Positions 17,824-26,733 of a DNA stretch of 64,000 nt are shown here, one piece after another. Position 1 is the stretch's first letter. Every line of letters starts with the position of its first letter. The DNA is from Oceanobacillus polygoni. GTDB lineage: Bacteria; Bacillota; Bacilli; Bacillales; Amphibacillaceae. The notes under the pieces are model-generated. The model was not told the origin of the DNA. It saw nothing but the letters and a program-made list of their open reading frames with translations, and searched no databases. The DNA lies in the NCBI RefSeq assembly GCF_008304605.1, contig NZ_PIJY01000026.1, positions 248,001-312,000 of the forward strand, read 5' to 3'. Made by a program: the position numbers and the translations under genes.

Positions 17824-19257
17824 TTACTTTTTTAGACGTTCTACTAGCTCGTCATATCTTGGACTATTTAAGAAATTTTCTACGGATATATGTTCAGCTG
17901 CTGGAACCTTCGCTTTTGCACGATCCGTTAAATCCTTATGCGTAACAACGATATCTGCATCATCTGGAATATCATTAATCGCTTTATTCGTCACAAAAAT
18001 ATCAATATCTGCTTTTTTAAATTTATTTTTCAATAAGGAAGCACCCATTGCACTGGAGCCCATTCCAGCATCACAAGCAAAAATAATTCTGTCCACATCT
18101 TCTGCCTGCTTGCTTTCATCAGCTGCTTCTTCAGCCTGCTCTTCTGCAGTTTGATTCAATGATCCAGCAACAGAACTTTTCTTCCCTTTCATCGCTTCCA
18201 TTTTGCTTGTAGCTTCAGAAAGATCCTTCTCACTGTCTTTGCTTGTTCTCAAAATGATAGCAGCAATAACAAATGAAACCGCAGCTGCAATAATCACACC
18301 GAGAATAACTCCAACGTAGCTATCTTGTGCTGTCATCGCCAATACGGCAAAAATACTACCTGGTGAAGCAGGAGCTCTTAGTCCTACATCAAATAGTTGG
18401 AAAGTAAACACACCACTAACCCCACCAGCGATAGCTGCTAAAATTAATGCTGGCTTCATCAACACATACGGGAAGTAAATCTCATGAATCCCACCAAAGA
18501 ATTGAATAATTGCCGCACCAGAAGCAGAGCTTTTTGAGGCACCTTTTCCAAAGATCATAAAGGCAAGCAGGATACCTAAACCAGGTCCTGGATTCGCTTC
18601 CAATAAGAATAGAATTGATTTCCCAAATTGTGAGGCTTGATCCGCTCCAATTGGACTTAAAATTCCATGATTGATTGCATTATTTAAAAATAGTATTTTC
18701 GCTGGTTCAATAATGATATTTGCCAGTGGCAATAATCCAGCATTGATAATAACTTCAACTCCAGCAGCTAAGGCTTTGTTCAATGCACCTACTACTGGTC
18801 CAATTCCAAGTAAAGCTACAATTGCTAAAAGCGCAGCAAGAATCCCTGCTGAGAAGTTGTTATAAAGCATCTCAAATCCTTGACGAACTCGATGCTGCAG
18901 TACCTGGTCAATTTTCTTCATTAAATAACCAGCTAACGGACCGACAACCATTGCACCTAAGAACATTGGAATATCTGCTCCAGCAATGACCCCCATCGTC
19001 GCAGTAGCACCGACAACTCCACCACGCAAATCATAAACCATACGTCCACCAGTAAAACCAATTAAAAGTGGCAATAAATAATAAAGCATTGGATCAACCA
19101 ATGTTGCCAAATCTTCATTTGGCAGCCAGCCATCCGGTATAAATAAAGCTGTAATTATTCCCCATGCAATAAAAGCACCAATATTCGGCATAATCATACC
19201 GCTTAAATAGCTCCCGAAGCGCTGTACTTTAGCACGGAGTCCTTTTTGTTCAGCCAT
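17824..19257 (-). CDS. mtlA: Mannitol PTS EIICB
   Basis: A 477-residue transporter with an N-terminal EIIC (FGSYLSGMIMPNIGAFIAWG at 14-33, about eight membrane segments) and a C-terminal EIIB with phospho-cysteine Cys395 in ACDAGMGSSAMGASLL. Between them is a charged linker rich in Glu, Lys and Ala. EIIA is separate (mtlF). AAGGAG precedes the ATG. It heads the operon; only weak cre-like similarity is seen upstream. Confidence 0.96.
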   Translation of the reverse strand: MAEQKGLRAKVQRFGSYLSGMIMPNIGAFIAWGIITALFIPDGWLPNEDLATLVDPMLYYLLPLLIGFTGGRMVYDLRGGVVGATATMGVIAGADIPMFLGAMVVGPLAGYLMKKIDQVLQHRVRQGFEMLYNNFSAGILAALLAIVALLGIGPVVGALNKALAAGVEVIINAGLLPLANIIIEPAKILFLNNAINHGILSPIGADQASQFGKSILFLLEANPGPGLGILLAFMIFGKGASKSSASGAAIIQFFGGIHEIYFPYVLMKPALILAAIAGGVSGVFTFQLFDVGLRAPASPGSIFAVLAMTAQDSYVGVILGVIIAAAVSFVIAAIILRTSKDSEKDLSEATSKMEAMKGKKSSVAGSLNQTAEEQAEEAADESKQAEDVDRIIFACDAGMGSSAMGASLLKNKFKKADIDIFVTNKAINDIPDDADIVVTHKDLTDRAKAKVPAAEHISVENFLNSPRYDELVERLKK

Positions 19258-19890
19258 TTAATATTCTCCTTTCATAATTGCATCATTATTAATCGTAAGC
19301 GACTATGGTTGGTTATTCAATCAAAAGAAAGCGACAAATTGGCATAACTATTGTTGACATAATTTAATAAGGTGGGTGGGAATTTAAATCATGCATAAGG
19401 AAAGAGCTTGAATTAACACCTCTTTTCAAGCTTGATTTTTCTTTTCTTACTGTACCCTGTTTATTTCTATCTTAATCACGAATTATAATGAGAGTTCAGA
19501 TGCTAGTTGGTGGAGTTATTGGGGGTTGGATGGTGCCTTAGGTGCGAGGGATGGTGCCTTAGGTGCGAGGGATGGTGCCTTAGTTTTGAGAATGGTGTCT
19601 TAACTGCACGGGATGGTGCCTTAGTTTTGCGAATGGTGTCTTAGCTGCACGGGATGGTGCCTTAGTTTTGCGAATGGTGTCTTAGCTGCATGGGATGGTG
19701 CCTTAGTTTTGCGAATGGTGTCTTAGCTGCACGGGATGGTGCCTTAGTTTTGCGAATGGTGTCTTAGCTGCACGGGATGGTGCCTTAGTTTTACGAATGG
19801 TGTCTTAGTTGCACGGAATGGTGCCATTCCCAACCTGGATGGTGCTAGTAAAAAAGTAAAAGCGCTCAATACGAGCGCTTGTTGGAATAG
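19258..19890. repeat. 41-bp minisatellite B, about 7 copies (array at about 19529-19845), in the nagB-mtlA gap
   Basis: The array alternates GGTGCCTTAG plus TTTTGCGAAT and GGTGTCTTAG plus CTGCACGGGAT, together 41 bp, from about 19529 to 19845. The left end has two short half-units with GTGCGAGGGAT, nearly the sequence of array A. Both arrays run in the same orientation and flank the mtl operon. The rest (19258-19528) holds the mtlA promoter region and no gene. Confidence 0.9.
19848..19880 (-). terminator. Terminator after nagB
   Basis: An 8-bp stem AAGCGCTC (19860-19867) with its complement GAGCGCTT (19873-19880) and a 5-base loop, followed on the minus strand by TTTTACTTTTTT. This ends the nagA-nagB transcript. 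Confidence 0.85.
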
Positions 19891-20625
19891 TTATTTACCT
19901 TCTGCAACAGTCAATGCTGCTTCATCAACAATAACTGTTACGTTATCATGCTGTTTCAAAATAGAAGCTGGGAAGTCTTCAGACACTTCGCCATTTAGCA
20001 ATTTTGCCATTGCATCTGCTTTTGCTTCACCTGAAACAAGCAGAAGAATCTCTTTACTGTTCATGATTGTTTCAATTCCCATTGAAACCGCCTGTGTTGG
20101 CACTTCATCAATGGAGTTGAAGAATCGTGCATTCGCCTGAATGGTAGACTGATCTAGGTCAACAACATGTGTTTTACTAGAGAAGGGAGTTCCTGGTTCA
20201 TTAAAACCAATATGGCCATTGCCACCAATTCCCAATACTTGAACATCTACTCCACCTGCTTGTTCAATTGCACGTTCATGTTCTACACATTCTTTCTCCA
20301 AGTCTGAAGCTACACCATTTGGAACGTGAACATGATCCATTGCAATATCTACATGACGAAATAGCTTTTCCTTCATAAAATAATAATAGCTATTTGAATC
20401 ATCTTTATCTAATCCGACATACTCATCTAAATTAAAAGTAGTTACATTTTTAAAAGATACTTCGCCTTGATCATATTTTTTTATAATTCGTTGATAGAGA
20501 CCCTCTGGTGTTGAACCAGTTGCTAGACCAAGAACCGGATTCTCTAAGGTATTGATACGATTTACGATAAGTTCAGTTGCTTTTTCGCTCATCTCATCGT
20601 AGTTTTTTACTTTGATAACGTTCAC
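19891..20625 (-). CDS. nagB: Glucosamine-6-phosphate deaminase
   Basis: A 244-residue isomerase-deaminase turning GlcN-6-P into fructose-6-P and ammonia. Motifs: GLATGSTPEGLY, FNLDEYVGL and IGGNGHIGFNEPG. A longer frame reaches 20682, but a GGAGGAG site lies just ahead of a GTG at 20625, giving a start VNVIKVKNY and the usual family length of about 242. It lies about 90 bases downstream of nagA. Confidence 0.96.
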   Translation of the reverse strand: MNVIKVKNYDEMSEKATELIVNRINTLENPVLGLATGSTPEGLYQRIIKKYDQGEVSFKNVTTFNLDEYVGLDKDDSNSYYYFMKEKLFRHVDIAMDHVHVPNGVASDLEKECVEHERAIEQAGGVDVQVLGIGGNGHIGFNEPGTPFSSKTHVVDLDQSTIQANARFFNSIDEVPTQAVSMGIETIMNSKEILLLVSGEAKADAMAKLLNGEVSEDFPASILKQHDNVTVIVDEAALTVAEGK

Positions 20626-20714
20626 TTTCCAATCTCCTCCAAATGAAAAACTTCTACAAATCTTGTCAAATTTTGTATACACCTTGATAATAACACGAAT
20701 TATTTACAAAGTGT

Positions 20715-21890
20715 TTATTGGAATGAAATTTCCCCTCGGCAAATGGTAAATTTTATATTAAGTTCATCATCTACCAACAAAATATCGGCGTCTTTCCCAA
20801 GTGAAATGCTGCCTTTTCGGTCGTAAATGCCAATTTGTTTTGCTGGGTTAACGGAAGCCATCTTAACAATGTCACGAATAGAGACACCGTTTAGCTTCAA
20901 CATTTGCTTCGCACCTTCATGCATCTTCAAAATACTCCCAGCTAGTGTTCCATCTTCTAATACAGCTTTCCCATTTTCTACTTTAACAGGTTGACCGCCA
21001 AGCTCATAATCGCCATCTGGTAGTCCTTTAGCACGCATCGCATCCGTGATTAAAATAATCCGCTCACTACCCATATTATTATAAATCAATTGCAGCATTT
21101 CAGGAGCAACATGAATTCCATCAGCGATTAGCTCTGCACGTAATTCCTTCAATTGAAATGCGGCACCGACCGCGCCAATATCACGGTGATGAATACCATT
21201 CATTGCATTACATAGATGTGTTAGCTGGCTCACCCCTTGTGCCACTGCTTTCTCAATTCCAGCAAATCCACAGTCTGTATGCCCTGCCGATACATTAACT
21301 CCAGATTCTGCTAGACTGTTAATAAATTGACCATTCTCATCATGCTCTGGAGCCATCGTAACTGTTTTGATTTTTCCAGCCGATTGCGTTTGCCATTTCT
21401 TAAATTGCTGCAAGTCCGGTTTAATAATATACTCTCTTGGTTGCGCGCCTGCCTTTGTTTTTTCCACAAAAGGGCCTTCTAAATGGACTCCAACCAGTTC
21501 TGCCTGTCCTGGTTTGTTTGAATAATGGGCAGCATTTTCTAAGGCTTTAGAAATATTGTCGTGTGATTGTGTAATCGTCGTTGCGAGAAAGCTCGTCGTT
21601 CCTTCCATTGGTAAAAGCGATGCAATTTTATCCAGTGCCTCTTCCGTTGCATCCATCGTGTCCGCACCATTTGCACCATGAATATGTCCATCGATGAAAC
21701 CTGGGATGGCGTTTAGGCCAGTTGCATCGATGATGTGAGCGTTTTGGTCAAGGTCATGCGGCAGATCATTACCTTCATGAATAGACTGAACACGGTTATT
21801 TTCGATATAAATTCCACTATTTGGAATCGTCTTATCTTCCAAATAGATCTTCACATTCTTAATAAACATTGACCAAGTTCCTTCTATCAT
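20715..21890 (-). CDS. nagA: N-acetylglucosamine-6-phosphate deacetylase
   Basis: About 391 residues, an amidohydrolase-fold metal enzyme making GlcN-6-P and acetate. The metal motif DGHIHGANG, the GVHLEGPF strand, HLCNAMNG and the catalytic ITDAM region are all present. The frame opens at a GTG inside the GGAGG (21905). The ATG at 21890, 8 bases beyond, is the likely start, and an ATG at 21869 is possible. It follows the IIA gene by about 30 bases. Confidence 0.95.
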   Translation of the reverse strand: MIEGTWSMFIKNVKIYLEDKTIPNSGIYIENNRVQSIHEGNDLPHDLDQNAHIIDATGLNAIPGFIDGHIHGANGADTMDATEEALDKIASLLPMEGTTSFLATTITQSHDNISKALENAAHYSNKPGQAELVGVHLEGPFVEKTKAGAQPREYIIKPDLQQFKKWQTQSAGKIKTVTMAPEHDENGQFINSLAESGVNVSAGHTDCGFAGIEKAVAQGVSQLTHLCNAMNGIHHRDIGAVGAAFQLKELRAELIADGIHVAPEMLQLIYNNMGSERIILITDAMRAKGLPDGDYELGGQPVKVENGKAVLEDGTLAGSILKMHEGAKQMLKLNGVSIRDIVKMASVNPAKQIGIYDRKGSISLGKDADILLVDDELNIKFTICRGEISFQ

Positions 21891-21922
21891 TCGCTTCCCC
21901 TCCACCTATTTCTACTACACAT

Positions 21923-22414
21923 TTATTTATCTTCAGCTGTAATGATAACCGTCTCTTTTGCTTTAGCTATTTTTTCAGATGTAAAGCGATACGTTTTATT
22001 ACCTTCCGCACTATTTGTAATTACGATTGGTGTGATTGTGTCCGATGCATGCTCACCAATATATTCCAAATCTACTTCCATTAAAAGCTGGCCAGCTGAT
22101 ACTTCTTCCCCTACATTTACTTTTGATGCAAATCCTTCTCCTTTTAACCCAACTGTCTCCAGTCCGATATGGATAAGAATCTCAACCCCACCATCCGTAA
22201 CAATTCCAATCGCATGTTTTGTCTCAGCAAGCTGAACAATCTTACCGTTAACAGGGGAATAAACCATTCCTTCTTCCGGAACAATTGCAATTCCTTCTCC
22301 CATCATTTTTTGGTTAAAGACAGGATCAGGAACTTCTTCTATAGGTACGATTTTTCCATTTAATGGTGCAACTATATTTTCTTCCTTTTTTTGCTTAAAC
22401 AGTTTTTTAAACAT
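21923..22414 (-). CDS. Stand-alone glucose-type PTS EIIA (Crr-like)
   Basis: A 163-residue EIIA-Glc. His67 and the phospho-acceptor His82 lie in ETKHAIGI and ILIHIGLETVGL. It serves the adjacent EIIBC (23148-24698), which lacks its own EIIA, and could also serve MurP. AGGAAGG precedes the ATG. In the operon it lies between nanE and nagA. Confidence 0.93.
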   Translation of the reverse strand: MFKKLFKQKKEENIVAPLNGKIVPIEEVPDPVFNQKMMGEGIAIVPEEGMVYSPVNGKIVQLAETKHAIGIVTDGGVEILIHIGLETVGLKGEGFASKVNVGEEVSAGQLLMEVDLEYIGEHASDTITPIVITNSAEGNKTYRFTSEKIAKAKETVIITAEDK

Positions 22415-22454
22415 AGTTAAATTCCTTCCTATATTAGTTAATCACTATCTTCTA

Positions 22455-23132
22455 TTAAAGCATATCTTTGATTTCATGAACAAATCGACTTGTAATGTCT
22501 TTCGGTCTTGTAATTGCCCCACCCACAACGGTAGCATATACTCCCAATTCAAAGGATTTCTTCAACATATCTGGTGTTATAATATTTCCTTCAGCAATTA
22601 CTGGTTTTTCCACTGCTTGCAATACTTCTTTTAAAAAGGCAAAATCTTGATCATATAATTTCTTACCCTTTGTATGATTTGTATAACCATGCAATGTTGT
22701 TCCAATGTAATCAAAGCCTAGTTTTTCAGCAATAATTGCTTCCTCAATGGTTGATATATCCGCCATTAATTCAACATCCGGCGCCTGCTCTCTCGCATAG
22801 TTAACCAATTCTTCTAATGACTCTTTTGGTCTTTCACTAATGGTCGCGTCCATCGCAATAACTTCACAGCCACTTTCAATTAATTCGTCTACTTCTTTAC
22901 TTGTTGCAGTAATATAGACATCTGACCCCTGATAGTCCCGCTTTACAATTCCAATAATAGGAAGCGAGACTTCTTTCTTTATCTCGATAATATCTTCTTT
23001 TGAATTAGCTCGAATTCCTTTTGCTCCACCTTGAGCAGCAGCAAGCGCCATCTTGCTCATGATAAAGGATGAATGAAGTGGTTCATCTTCTAGTGCTTGA
23101 CACGATACAATTAAATTGTTTGGTAATTTCAA
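22455..23132 (-). CDS. nanE: N-acetylmannosamine-6-phosphate 2-epimerase
   Basis: About 225 residues, a TIM-barrel enzyme converting ManNAc-6-P to GlcNAc-6-P. Motifs: [15 protein letters not shown] near the start, the conserved AMDAT region and [12 protein letters not shown]. The longest frame starts at a TTG (23141) touching the AGGAG. A TTG at 23132, 9 bases on, is a better start. It ends 40 bases before the IIA gene and is preceded by the EIIBC gene. This makes ManNAc, or a compound giving ManNAc-6-P, a likely PTS substrate. Confidence 0.92.
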   Translation of the reverse strand: MKLPNNLIVSCQALEDEPLHSSFIMSKMALAAAQGGAKGIRANSKEDIIEIKKEVSLPIIGIVKRDYQGSDVYITATSKEVDELIESGCEVIAMDATISERPKESLEELVNYAREQAPDVELMADISTIEEAIIAEKLGFDYIGTTLHGYTNHTKGKKLYDQDFAFLKEVLQAVEKPVIAEGNIITPDMLKKSFELGVYATVVGGAITRPKDITSRFVHEIKDML

Positions 23133-23147
23133 AACGTTCAACTCCTA

Positions 23148-24698
23148 TTATTTCTCTAATTCTTCTTCAATTTCATTTTTTATAACTGATACCTGAGGTC
23201 CGTAAATTACCTGTACTCCTTCACCTTTAACAATAACACCTTTACTGCCTGTTTGTTGTAAAGCAGCTTCATTTACCATTTCCCCATCTTTAACCGTGAC
23301 ACGCAATCTTGTTGCACAATTATCAACATCAACCAGGTTATCTCTTCCACCTAATGCTTGGATAATTGCGAGTGGTCGTTCTTCACCAGAACCTTGAGCT
23401 GTTTGAACAGTAGTATCATTTTCTGCTTTCTTATCTTCACGTCCAGGCGTTTTAAAGTTAAATTTCTTAATTAAGAATGTGAATGTAAAGAAATATAAGA
23501 AGAACCAAATGATTCCGATTGGGATAACGTACATCCAGTTCGTTAGTGCCTGCCCTTGTAATACTCCAAATAAGATGAAGTCAATAAATCCTCCAGAGAA
23601 TGTTTGCCCAATTGTTATTTGGAAAATGTGAGCTAGCATAAATGCCAAACCATCAAAAATTGCATGCATGACATAGAGTAATGGAGCAATAAACAAGAAT
23701 GAGAATTCCAATGGCTCTGTAATCCCAGTTAAAAAGGAAGTTAACGCAGCAGATAACATTAATCCTCCAACAATCTTCTTATTCTCAGGCTTCGCAGTAC
23801 GATAAATGGCATAAGCTGCACCTAATAAACCAAACATCATCGTAATAAATCGTCCAGACATAAAACGTGATGTACCTTCGAAGAATTTTGTCGTTGTTGG
23901 ATCACCTAACTGTGCAAAGAATATATTTTGTGTTCCTTGTATTAATTGCCCACCAATTTCTAAAGCTCCCCCTAGGCCTGTTTGCCAGAAAGGTAGGTAG
24001 AAAATGTGATGCAAACCAAATGGTCCTAACATACGCAGGATGAATCCATAGAAAAATGTACCGATATAACCGGTTGCATTAACGATATCACCAAAGTTAA
24101 AAATGACATTTTGAACCATTGGCCATACATAATACATAACTGTTCCGAGTATGATCGCAGCAAAAGAAGTTATAATTGGTACAAACCGCGATCCTCCAAA
24201 GAACCCTAAGAATTGTGGCAACTCAATTTTATTAAATCGGTTATGCAGTAAACCTGCCATAATCCCAACAATAATCCCACCAAAAACGCCAGATTCTAAT
24301 GTTTGAATTCCTAACGTAACACCTTGTCCAACTGCAGAAAGACTATCTGCTGCAAGGCTATCTGTAATAATTAAAATAGCATTTATCGTTGCATTCATTA
24401 CTAAATAACCAATTAAAGCAGCTAAGCCAGCTGTACCTTTATCTGATCTGGCTAGCCCAATGGCAACCCCAACTGCAAATATTACTGGTAAATTTGCAAA
24501 CACAATATTACCAGCGGAACTCATTATCGTAAAAATCGCTTGGAGCAGGAATTGGTCCAAGATTGGATACGCATTAACTGTATTTGGATTGGATAAAGCG
24601 CCCCCTATTCCTAACAAAAGACCTGCAGCAGGTAGTATAGCAATAGGTAACATAAACGATTTTCCAAATTGCTGCGCTTTACCGAAAAACTTTTTCAT
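23148..24698 (-). CDS. PTS EIICB of the glucose/GlcNAc family, probable ManNAc or GlcNAc transporter
   Basis: A 516-residue permease with an N-terminal EIIC (SFMLPIAILPAAGLLLGIGG) and a C-terminal EIIB with phospho-cysteine Cys461 in VDNCATRLRV. There is no EIIA domain; a separate IIA gene follows two genes on. The first gene of the operon EIICB-nanE-IIA-nagA-nagB, it is controlled by a strong promoter with an embedded cre site. NanE next door argues for ManNAc. GlcNAc or glucosamine cannot be ruled out. Confidence 0.88.
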   Translation of the reverse strand: MKKFFGKAQQFGKSFMLPIAILPAAGLLLGIGGALSNPNTVNAYPILDQFLLQAIFTIMSSAGNIVFANLPVIFAVGVAIGLARSDKGTAGLAALIGYLVMNATINAILIITDSLAADSLSAVGQGVTLGIQTLESGVFGGIIVGIMAGLLHNRFNKIELPQFLGFFGGSRFVPIITSFAAIILGTVMYYVWPMVQNVIFNFGDIVNATGYIGTFFYGFILRMLGPFGLHHIFYLPFWQTGLGGALEIGGQLIQGTQNIFFAQLGDPTTTKFFEGTSRFMSGRFITMMFGLLGAAYAIYRTAKPENKKIVGGLMLSAALTSFLTGITEPLEFSFLFIAPLLYVMHAIFDGLAFMLAHIFQITIGQTFSGGFIDFILFGVLQGQALTNWMYVIPIGIIWFFLYFFTFTFLIKKFNFKTPGREDKKAENDTTVQTAQGSGEERPLAIIQALGGRDNLVDVDNCATRLRVTVKDGEMVNEAALQQTGSKGVIVKGEGVQVIYGPQVSVIKNEIEEELEK

Positions 24699-24733
24699 AA
24701 ATACTACACCTCCAGAAAATTATTTTCATAAAA

Positions 24734-24762
24734 ATATTAACAAACGCTTTCATCTATGTCAA
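24734..24762 (-). promoter_or_regulatory. Consensus promoter with cre site in its spacer
   Basis: Minus strand: -35 TTGACA (24757-24762), 17-base spacer, -10 TAATAT (24734-24739). Bases 24739-24753 read ATGAAAGCGTTTGTT, which matches the refined Bacillus cre core WTGAAARCGYTT. CcpA bound here would block polymerase directly. The promoter drives the EIICB-nanE-IIA-nagAB operon. Confidence 0.85.
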
Positions 24763-24818
24763 TATAATATTTGGTGGTATGATAAAATTAATTAGAATTA
24801 AGAAAGGAGATGAATCCG

Positions 24819-25616
24819 GTGAATTTTAAGAATAGGATTCAAAAATATAATTCTTCATTGACCGATAATGATAAAAAAATAACCAAATATTTACTCGCCA
24901 ATAAAGCTTCCATACGTGATAAAACCATTATCGACTTATCTGAAGAAATTCAAGTATCTCCAGCTAGTATAACCAGGTTTTGCAAAAAAATTGATTTCAA
25001 CACATTCCAGCAAATGAAATTTTCCTTAATTGGAAGCAGTACAGAAAATAAGAAAAATGATGAAACATTCGAAACAGTTTACAACTATTACCAAACAATA
25101 ATCAAATCTACTCAACAGTTTTTCAGTGAAGAACAAACGAGTAAAATTGTAAATCTCATTTTAAACACGAATAAAATCCTGTTTTGTGGCATTGGCAACT
25201 CCGGATTGGTTGCTCATGAGTTTAACAGCAGAATATACAGAATGGGGATCGCTTCGGAATCTGTCACGGATGCACATGATTTATTAATGAAAAGTAGCCT
25301 CCTTCAAGAAAATGATTTGCTCGTTTGTTTCTCTAATACCGGTAAAACGAAACCGGTTATTGACTCTGCTAAAATAGCAAAAGCCAATAAGACTACCGTT
25401 ATTGTCGTAACCAATTTTGAGCAAACAGCTTTAACGGAGCTTGCAGACGAGGTTGTTCTCATATCAAGCTATAAATACATTGATGATACGAGGTTTATTA
25501 ATTCTCAATTACCAGGATTATTTTTACTTGATTTATTAACCTATAAATTGCTAAACCATGAAAAATTAATGCATGCTCGCAATAAAACACTAGAAGCTAT
25601 TCATAAATATAGTTAA
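24819..25616 (+). CDS. RpiR-family transcriptional regulator
   Basis: About 265 residues: an N-terminal RpiR helix-turn-helix (IDLSEEIQVSPASITRFCKK) and a C-terminal SIS domain with FCGIGNSGLVAHEF and CFSNTGKTKPVIDSA. It diverges from the EIICB operon and presumably senses ManNAc-6-P or GlcNAc-6-P. The frame opens at an ATG (24810) that overlaps GGAG. The GTG at 24819, 9 bases downstream of GGAG, is the likelier start. Confidence 0.88.
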   Translation: MNFKNRIQKYNSSLTDNDKKITKYLLANKASIRDKTIIDLSEEIQVSPASITRFCKKIDFNTFQQMKFSLIGSSTENKKNDETFETVYNYYQTIIKSTQQFFSEEQTSKIVNLILNTNKILFCGIGNSGLVAHEFNSRIYRMGIASESVTDAHDLLMKSSLLQENDLLVCFSNTGKTKPVIDSAKIAKANKTTVIVVTNFEQTALTELADEVVLISSYKYIDDTRFINSQLPGLFLLDLLTYKLLNHEKLMHARNKTLEAIHKYS

Positions 25617-25617
25617 T

Positions 25618-25658
25618 CAAAAGGCTAGCAGTTCAGATGAACACTAGCCTTTTGTATT
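25618..25658 (+). terminator. Terminator after the RpiR regulator
   Basis: Stem CAAAAGGCTAG (25618-25628) with CTAGCCTTTTG (25644-25654), plus an inner GTTC/GAAC pair. A modest T-rich tail follows. It lies two bases after the stop codon. Confidence 0.8.
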
Positions 25659-25768
25659 TGGATATCAGTTATTATTCATGAAACTCTTTACTTCTTCTTT
25701 ATTTTAGAATAGTAATACTCCATTGAATAGCTATCCTAAACGAAACTATTTCTGTAATAAATTTATAT

Positions 25769-25799
25769 AGTTGTCTATACTTTTGTATATGTATACAAG
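25769..25799. promoter_or_regulatory. Putative NagR operator(s) upstream of nagR
   Basis: AGTTGTCTATAC (25769-25780) is the complement of GTATAGACAACT, which I recall as the core of the B. subtilis NagR (dre) site. A second dyad GTATATGTATAC follows at 25785-25796. Autoregulation of nagR is likely. The consensus is from memory. Confidence 0.5.
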
Positions 25800-25874
25800 C
25801 TATCAGCTATTTGTTAAAATGAAGAAATTAGACAAATTCAGAGTTAATCATCTATTAGGAAAAGGGGCTTACCA

Positions 25875-26606
25875 ATGATTGACAAAAATTCACCAATACC
25901 TATTTATTTTCAATTAGAAGGGGAAATTAGAAATTTAATTCAATCTAAACAGTTGCAGCCAGGAGATTTGTTACCTTCTGAACGTGAATATGCGGAGAAA
26001 TATGACATAAGCAGAATGACTGTAAGGCAAGCCATCAATAATCTTGTAACAGAAGGGCTTATCTACCGGCAGAAAGGAAAAGGAACTTTCATAGCAGAAA
26101 AGAAAATTGAACAGGATTTATCTGGTTTGTCCAGTTTTAGTGAAGATATGAAAAGCCGTGGTCTCACTCCCTCCAATAAATTATTAAGCTTGAATAGCAT
26201 TTCCCCAAATGATAAAATCGCATCCATTCTAAAAATAAACCTCTCCGATACGGTTTATGAGATGAAACGCATCCGCTTAGCTAACAATGAACCAATGGCA
26301 TTAGAAACGATTTATACACCGAAAAAACTAGTTGGAAATATACAAGATGCAGATATAGAGCACTCCTTTTATCGTTACTTAGAGCAGGAACTTCAATTAG
26401 AAATAGCATTCGGGCAACAAACGATTGAGTCAGCGCTCGCGACAAAAGAGGAGATTGAAAATTTAAAGATTAAGAAGGGTGATCCTATTCTACTCATGGA
26501 GCGAACAACTTATTTAAAGGATCAACTAGACACACCCATTGAATATGTCAAATCAGCATATCGCTCCGATAAGTACATATTTAAAATGCAAATGAAACGG
26601 GAGTAA
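25875..26606 (+). CDS. nagR: GntR/HutC-family regulator, NagR (YvoA) type
   Basis: A 243-residue regulator: winged helix-turn-helix (PIYFQLEGEIRNLIQSKQL; PSEREYAEKYDISRMTVRQA) then a UTRA ligand domain (about 90-235, with MKRIRLANNEPMALETIY). This domain pair and the order of motifs are those of NagR, which binds GlcN-6-P or GlcNAc-6-P and represses nag genes. It is convergent with the NagE/NagP-type PTS gene. GGGG, 8 bases before the ATG, is a weak ribosome site. Confidence 0.88.
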   Translation: MIDKNSPIPIYFQLEGEIRNLIQSKQLQPGDLLPSEREYAEKYDISRMTVRQAINNLVTEGLIYRQKGKGTFIAEKKIEQDLSGLSSFSEDMKSRGLTPSNKLLSLNSISPNDKIASILKINLSDTVYEMKRIRLANNEPMALETIYTPKKLVGNIQDADIEHSFYRYLEQELQLEIAFGQQTIESALATKEEIENLKIKKGDPILLMERTTYLKDQLDTPIEYVKSAYRSDKYIFKMQMKRE

Positions 26607-26638
26607 TACGGTGCTGCACTTTGTAGCAGTGCCGTATT
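26605..26638 (+). terminator. Hairpin after nagR
   Basis: A 13-bp stem with two wobble pairs overlaps the stop codon (left arm AATACGGTGCTGC). The following T tract is short, so its strength is uncertain. Confidence 0.55.
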
Positions 26639-26694
26639 AGTTTATAAGTTAGCAAGTAATTTACTGTACGAGACATACTAATAACCCTAACATT

Positions 26695-26733
26695 AAAGAG
26701 GCTAGTGTCCATGAACGACACTAGCCCCTTTAT
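26695..26733 (-). terminator. Terminator after the NagE-type PTS gene
   Basis: Stem GGCTAGTGTC with its complement GACACTAGCC, extended by AAAG/CTTT pairs, 7-base loop (26695-26731). It lies directly after the minus-strand stop and could also act on nagR readthrough. Confidence 0.75.

Noticed and set aside
19285-19310. cre-like CGTAAGCGACTA ahead of mtlA
   Set aside because: Matches only the TAAGCG core and misses three fixed positions.
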